Part shown: positions 62,067-64,000 of the stretch, piece after piece
Position numbering within the stretch: position 1 is the stretch's first letter
Layout: every line of letters starts with the position of its first letter
Assembly (NCBI GenBank): GCA_963575745.1
Contig: CAUYUJ010018898.1
Span: 20,848 to 84,847 of the forward strand
Reading direction: 5' to 3'
DNA length: 64,000 nt
Source of the DNA: Prorocentrum cordatum
Taxonomy: Eukaryota; Sar; Dinophyceae; Prorocentrales; Prorocentraceae
Notes under the pieces: generated by a model
Seen by the model: only the letters and a program-made list of their open reading frames with translations
Databases searched by the model: none
Told to the model about the DNA's origin: nothing
Position numbers and translations under genes: made by a program

Positions 62067-63470
62067 ATGAGGCCCGCGGTGCTCGCCTCCGCGCCCGCGC
62101 TGCTGGCGGCGCGCGCCGCCGCGCCGCCAGAGGTCGGCCACGCGCAGAGGGGGGTGGGAGCAGGGGGGAGGGCTTCTTCGAGGTACCCCTGCTTCTTGGA
62201 AGGCGCGGGAGCAGCGTGTTCTTCTGCGAAGCCTTGCCCCCCCCCTCCTCCTGCCCCCCCTTGTGCGCGCCGCCGGAGAGGGCAGACCGGACCCGCTGCA
62301 GGCCATACTGGATGGGGCCCGGCGGAGTGCGATCGACGACTCCACGCGCGGCGCGACGCTCCTCCAGCTGGTCAGCGCGGCGCGCTTCCGCACGGCGGGC
62401 GTGGCCCCTGAGCAGCCGCCGGGAGCGCCAGGAGACGCCGCGTGGGAGCCGCTGCCTCCCTGCCCGCCGGCACGGCAGGTGGGGGAGAACTGGACGACGG
62501 CGATCGAGGCGCACCACTACCGGCGGCACGCCCACTGGGCGGAGCAGCAGGACTTCTGCGGCAGCAGCCTCGGCCTGTGGACGAGCGGGTGTGGCGTCAT
62601 TAGGGGCACGAATAATGACAGACACATCCCAATCTCGGAGCCTCGCGCGGATTCCTCGGATCAACGTTGGAACCCCTCGGCGGCGCCCCCGACCGCCGCC
62701 CCTGGCGCGCTCCGCGCTCCAGGGAGGGGATCCACGATCTTGCTGCTCCTGCTCCTCCACCTCCTCCTCCTCCTCCTTCTCCTGCTCCTCCTCTTCCTCC
62801 TCCTCTTCCTCCTCCTCCTCCTGCTCCTCCTCGCCCTCCCACGACCAGCGTGCATCGTGCAGATCGGACCAGAATTCGGAGGCCCAGCGCGGATCCAAGA
62901 AATCCGCGCGCACCTCCTAGTTTTTATGTTCCCGGTAGGTTGGACCCGACGGAATTCAACCCTGAACGAGAGGGGCGGGATCGATCCGAGGTTGAACGAT
63001 CGACGCGGTGTCCAAAACCCTTGTGCGCATCGACGCCGCACAAACCTACCGTATGCCATGCTTCACGGGCAAATATTCCACCACCGCTCCCATAAGTAGG
63101 ACGGGGCAGAAGGGAGGATGAGGAGGTCCTCCTCCTCCTCCTCCTGCTCCTCCTCCTCCCCCTCCTCCTCCTCCTCCTCTTCCTTCTCCTCCTCCTCCTC
63201 CTCCGCCCTCCTCCTCCTCCTCCTCCTCCGCCCTCCTCGCTCCTCCTCGCTCCTCCTCCTCCTCCTCCTCGCTCCTCCCTCCCCTGCTCATGGTAGTGGT
63301 GGTGGAGAGTGGGGCCGTCAGTGCTTCGTGCCCCCGGCCGTGTGCCCCCTGCGCGCCGCCGTCATCGGGACCTTCGCGGGCCTCGCCCCCGGGCAGCTCG
63401 TGCTCGACGTGGGCTCGGCCTGCGGCCACTTCTCGGGGGGCGGCCTTGCCGGCCCCCGCGGTCAGCACCG
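62067..63470 (+). CDS. Secreted methyltransferase-like protein, exons 1-3 (partial, hypothetical)
   Basis: Exon 1 (62067-62132) starts at ATG and encodes MRPAVLASAPALLAARAAA, PPE, a signal-peptide-like N terminus. Intron 1 is 62133-62280 (GT...AG). Exon 2 (62281 to about 62595) continues in frame GRPDPLQAILDGARRSAIDD, TLLQLVSAARF, VGENWTTAIEAHHYRRHAHW, AEQQDFCGSSLGLWTSGCG. Intron 2 (about 62596-63321) is filled by repeat elements. Exon 3 (from about 63322) reads CFVPPAVCPLRAAVIGTFAG, LAPGQLVLDVGSACGHFS, in which LVLDVGSACGH fits motif I (SAM-binding Gly loop) of class I methyltransferases. Further exons would lie beyond the window. Substrate unknown. The split between recognisable segments and the conserved frame make this the best gene here; the exact limits of intron 2 and exon 3 are inferred. 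Confidence 0.62.
62133..62280 (+). mobile_element. Intron 1 made of a family J element (introner-like), copy 4
   Basis: 148 bp with GT at 62133 and AG at 62280. The J termini (GGCCACGCGCAGAGGGGGGT at the left, CTTGTGCGCGCCGCC at the right, arms complementary) coincide with the intron to within 3-6 bp. The flanks repeat AGAGG: CCAGAG|GTCGG at the donor side and GGAGAG|GGCAG at the acceptor side. Removing it joins codon Glu-22 to Gly with no change of frame. The pyrimidine-rich right end of J supplies the tract before the acceptor. Confidence 0.65.
62601..63072 (+). mobile_element. Family B foldback element, copy 5, inside intron 2, with nested insertions
   Basis: Left arm: TAGGGGCACGAATAATGACA, TCTCGGAGCCTCGCGCGGAT, TCCTCGGATCAACGTTGGA. 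The central hairpin is in reverse (CTGGCGCGCTCCGCGC). The right arm: GAAATCCGCGCGCACCTCCT, AGTTTTTATGTT, then, after the N insertion, TATGCCATGCTTCACGGGCA. A TCC tract (about 62745-62840) interrupts the centre. The normally contiguous ATGTTTATGCC of other copies is split by the N element. Confidence 0.75.
62933..63051 (-). mobile_element. Family N element, copy 2, nested in a B element
   Basis: 119 bp, the reverse complement of 4869-4987 with the same length. Ends CGGTAGGTTGGACCCGACGG and CGACGCCGCACAAACCTACC, G. It splits the right arm of the B element between TTTTTATGTTC and TATGCCATG; TATG is present on both sides and could be part of a short target duplication. Confidence 0.8.
63128..63276. 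repeat. (TCC)n tract preceding exon 3
   Basis: About 150 bp of TCC with GCC interruptions, then CTCCCTCCCCTGCTCATGGT and the candidate acceptors TAG (63296) and CAG (63321). Probably the pyrimidine tract of intron 2. Confidence 0.85.
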
Positions 63471-63481
63471 GTCCGTGCCCT

Positions 63482-63729
63482 TCTCCGCAGCGTCCTCCCC
63501 TCGCCTCGTGCGCCCCTCGCCTCGCCTTGTATATAAATATTGTAATACGAATATGATAGTACTACTCATAATAATACTATTATTAATACTAGTAGTAATG
63601 ATCTTAATAATACTAGTAGCAAGTCTAGTAGTAATCGTAGTATCAGTACTCATATTTCTGATAATCGTACAAAAAACGCTCGTTTGCGGCCGGAGGGACG
63701 CTTCAGAGGCGAGGGGAACGTCACGGAAG
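63482..63729 (+). mobile_element. Inverted-repeat element T, copy 1, with AT-rich core
   Basis: The left end CGCAGCGTCCTCCCCTCGCC, TCG is complementary to the right end GAGGCGAGGGGAACGTCACG, GAAGG. The 63545-63665 core is strikingly AT-rich with ACTAGTAGTAAT repeats. It may belong to intron 3 of the methyltransferase-like gene. Confidence 0.6.
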
Positions 63730-63731
63730 GG

Positions 63732-63882
63732 TTAAGTCGGGCGTGTCTCTCTACAGGAGACATGCTCAAAAATAGTCTAAACATAGTCTGGGGACGATTT
63801 TTCGACATTTTGTTCAAACAACATTTTGTCAGTTTCTTATTTTTCGTCAAACTCCGCCTGTAGGAGGACATGCCCGACCTAA
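63732..63882 (+). mobile_element. Family A element, copy 7
   Basis: 151 bp. Ends TTAAGTCGGGCGTGTCTCTC and GGAGGACATGCCCGACCTAA. The interior has ACATAGTCTGGGGACGATTT and TTTTGTTCAAACAAC. The immediate 8-bp flanks do not match; instead a 54-bp direct repeat (63677-63730 and 63933-63986) brackets the region. Confidence 0.85.
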
Positions 63883-63896
63883 CCATAGCACTCCGC

Positions 63897-63987
63897 CCCC
63901 CTCCGCAATGCTCCCCTCGCCTCGACCCAGGACGCACGCGTGCGGCCGGAGGGAAGCTTGAGAGGCGAGGGGAACGTTGCGGAAGGT
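63897..63987 (+). mobile_element. Inverted-repeat element T, copy 2
   Basis: CCTCCGCAATGCTCCCCTCG, CCTC is complementary to GAGGCGAGGGGAACGTTGCG, GAAGG. The right arm is nearly identical to that of copy 1 (GCGGCCGGAGGGAAGCTT against GCGGCCGGAGGGACGCTT). Confidence 0.6.
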
Positions 63988-64000
63988 TCGGCAGCAAGTC

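Noticed and set aside
63545-63665. AT-rich island as a replication origin or promoter
   Set aside because: It lies within an inverted-repeat element and has no recognised origin or promoter motif.

Overview
The window looks like a gene-poor, repeat-saturated stretch of a large, GC-rich protist nuclear genome. A dinoflagellate is my best inference. The reasons are three decayed non-LTR retrotransposons with the reverse-transcriptase styles common in that group, very high microsatellite load, exons split by short introns with pyrimidine-rich 3' ends, and no bacterial-type operons. A 100-N assembly gap lies at 58901-59000. Genus-level assignment is not possible from sequence alone. I found no rRNA, tRNA, CRISPR array or spliced-leader gene.

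Layout. 0-12 kb: hexamer and 73-bp satellites, then a mosaic of short inverted-repeat elements (families A, B, C, D, E, J, N, O) and foldbacks. 12.2-15.4 kb: an octamer array followed by a degraded minus-strand LINE. 15.7-19.3 kb: GCC/CTTGGG-rich degenerate repeats, a second D element and a 90-bp tandem array. 19.5-33.1 kb: long trinucleotide arrays, a 152-bp satellite and a (GTC)n/(GAC)n giant inverted repeat. 33.2-36.7 kb: a B element, a broken minus-strand gene fragment and CAAGANGGCC repeats. 36.9-38.4 kb: a 5'-truncated minus-strand LINE embedded in tetranucleotide repeats. 39.7-43.3 kb: a glutamate-rich minus-strand gene end, an N element and J elements. 44.8-50.9 kb: a long minus-strand coding region containing six or more tandem 357-bp (119-codon) repeats. 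51.4-55.5 kb: B, O, A and L elements and coiled-coil exon material. 55.5-58.0 kb: a third LINE of a different clade. 58.0-59.1 kb: 10-, 26- and 18-bp satellites around the gap. 60.2-61.9 kb: a nested tandem duplication. 62.0-63.5 kb: the most gene-like locus, a plus-strand secreted methyltransferase-like protein in at least three exons.

How it fits together. Short inverted-repeat elements of about 120-220 bp recur throughout. Family A leaves perfect 8-bp target duplications at two loci, and one copy sits inside a B element. In the methyltransferase-like gene, a J element coincides with a GT-AG intron whose removal keeps the frame, and the next intron consists of a B element with an N element nested in it. 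I infer that at least family J behaves like an introner (an intron-generating transposon) and that much of the window is debris of such families plus LINEs and microsatellites.
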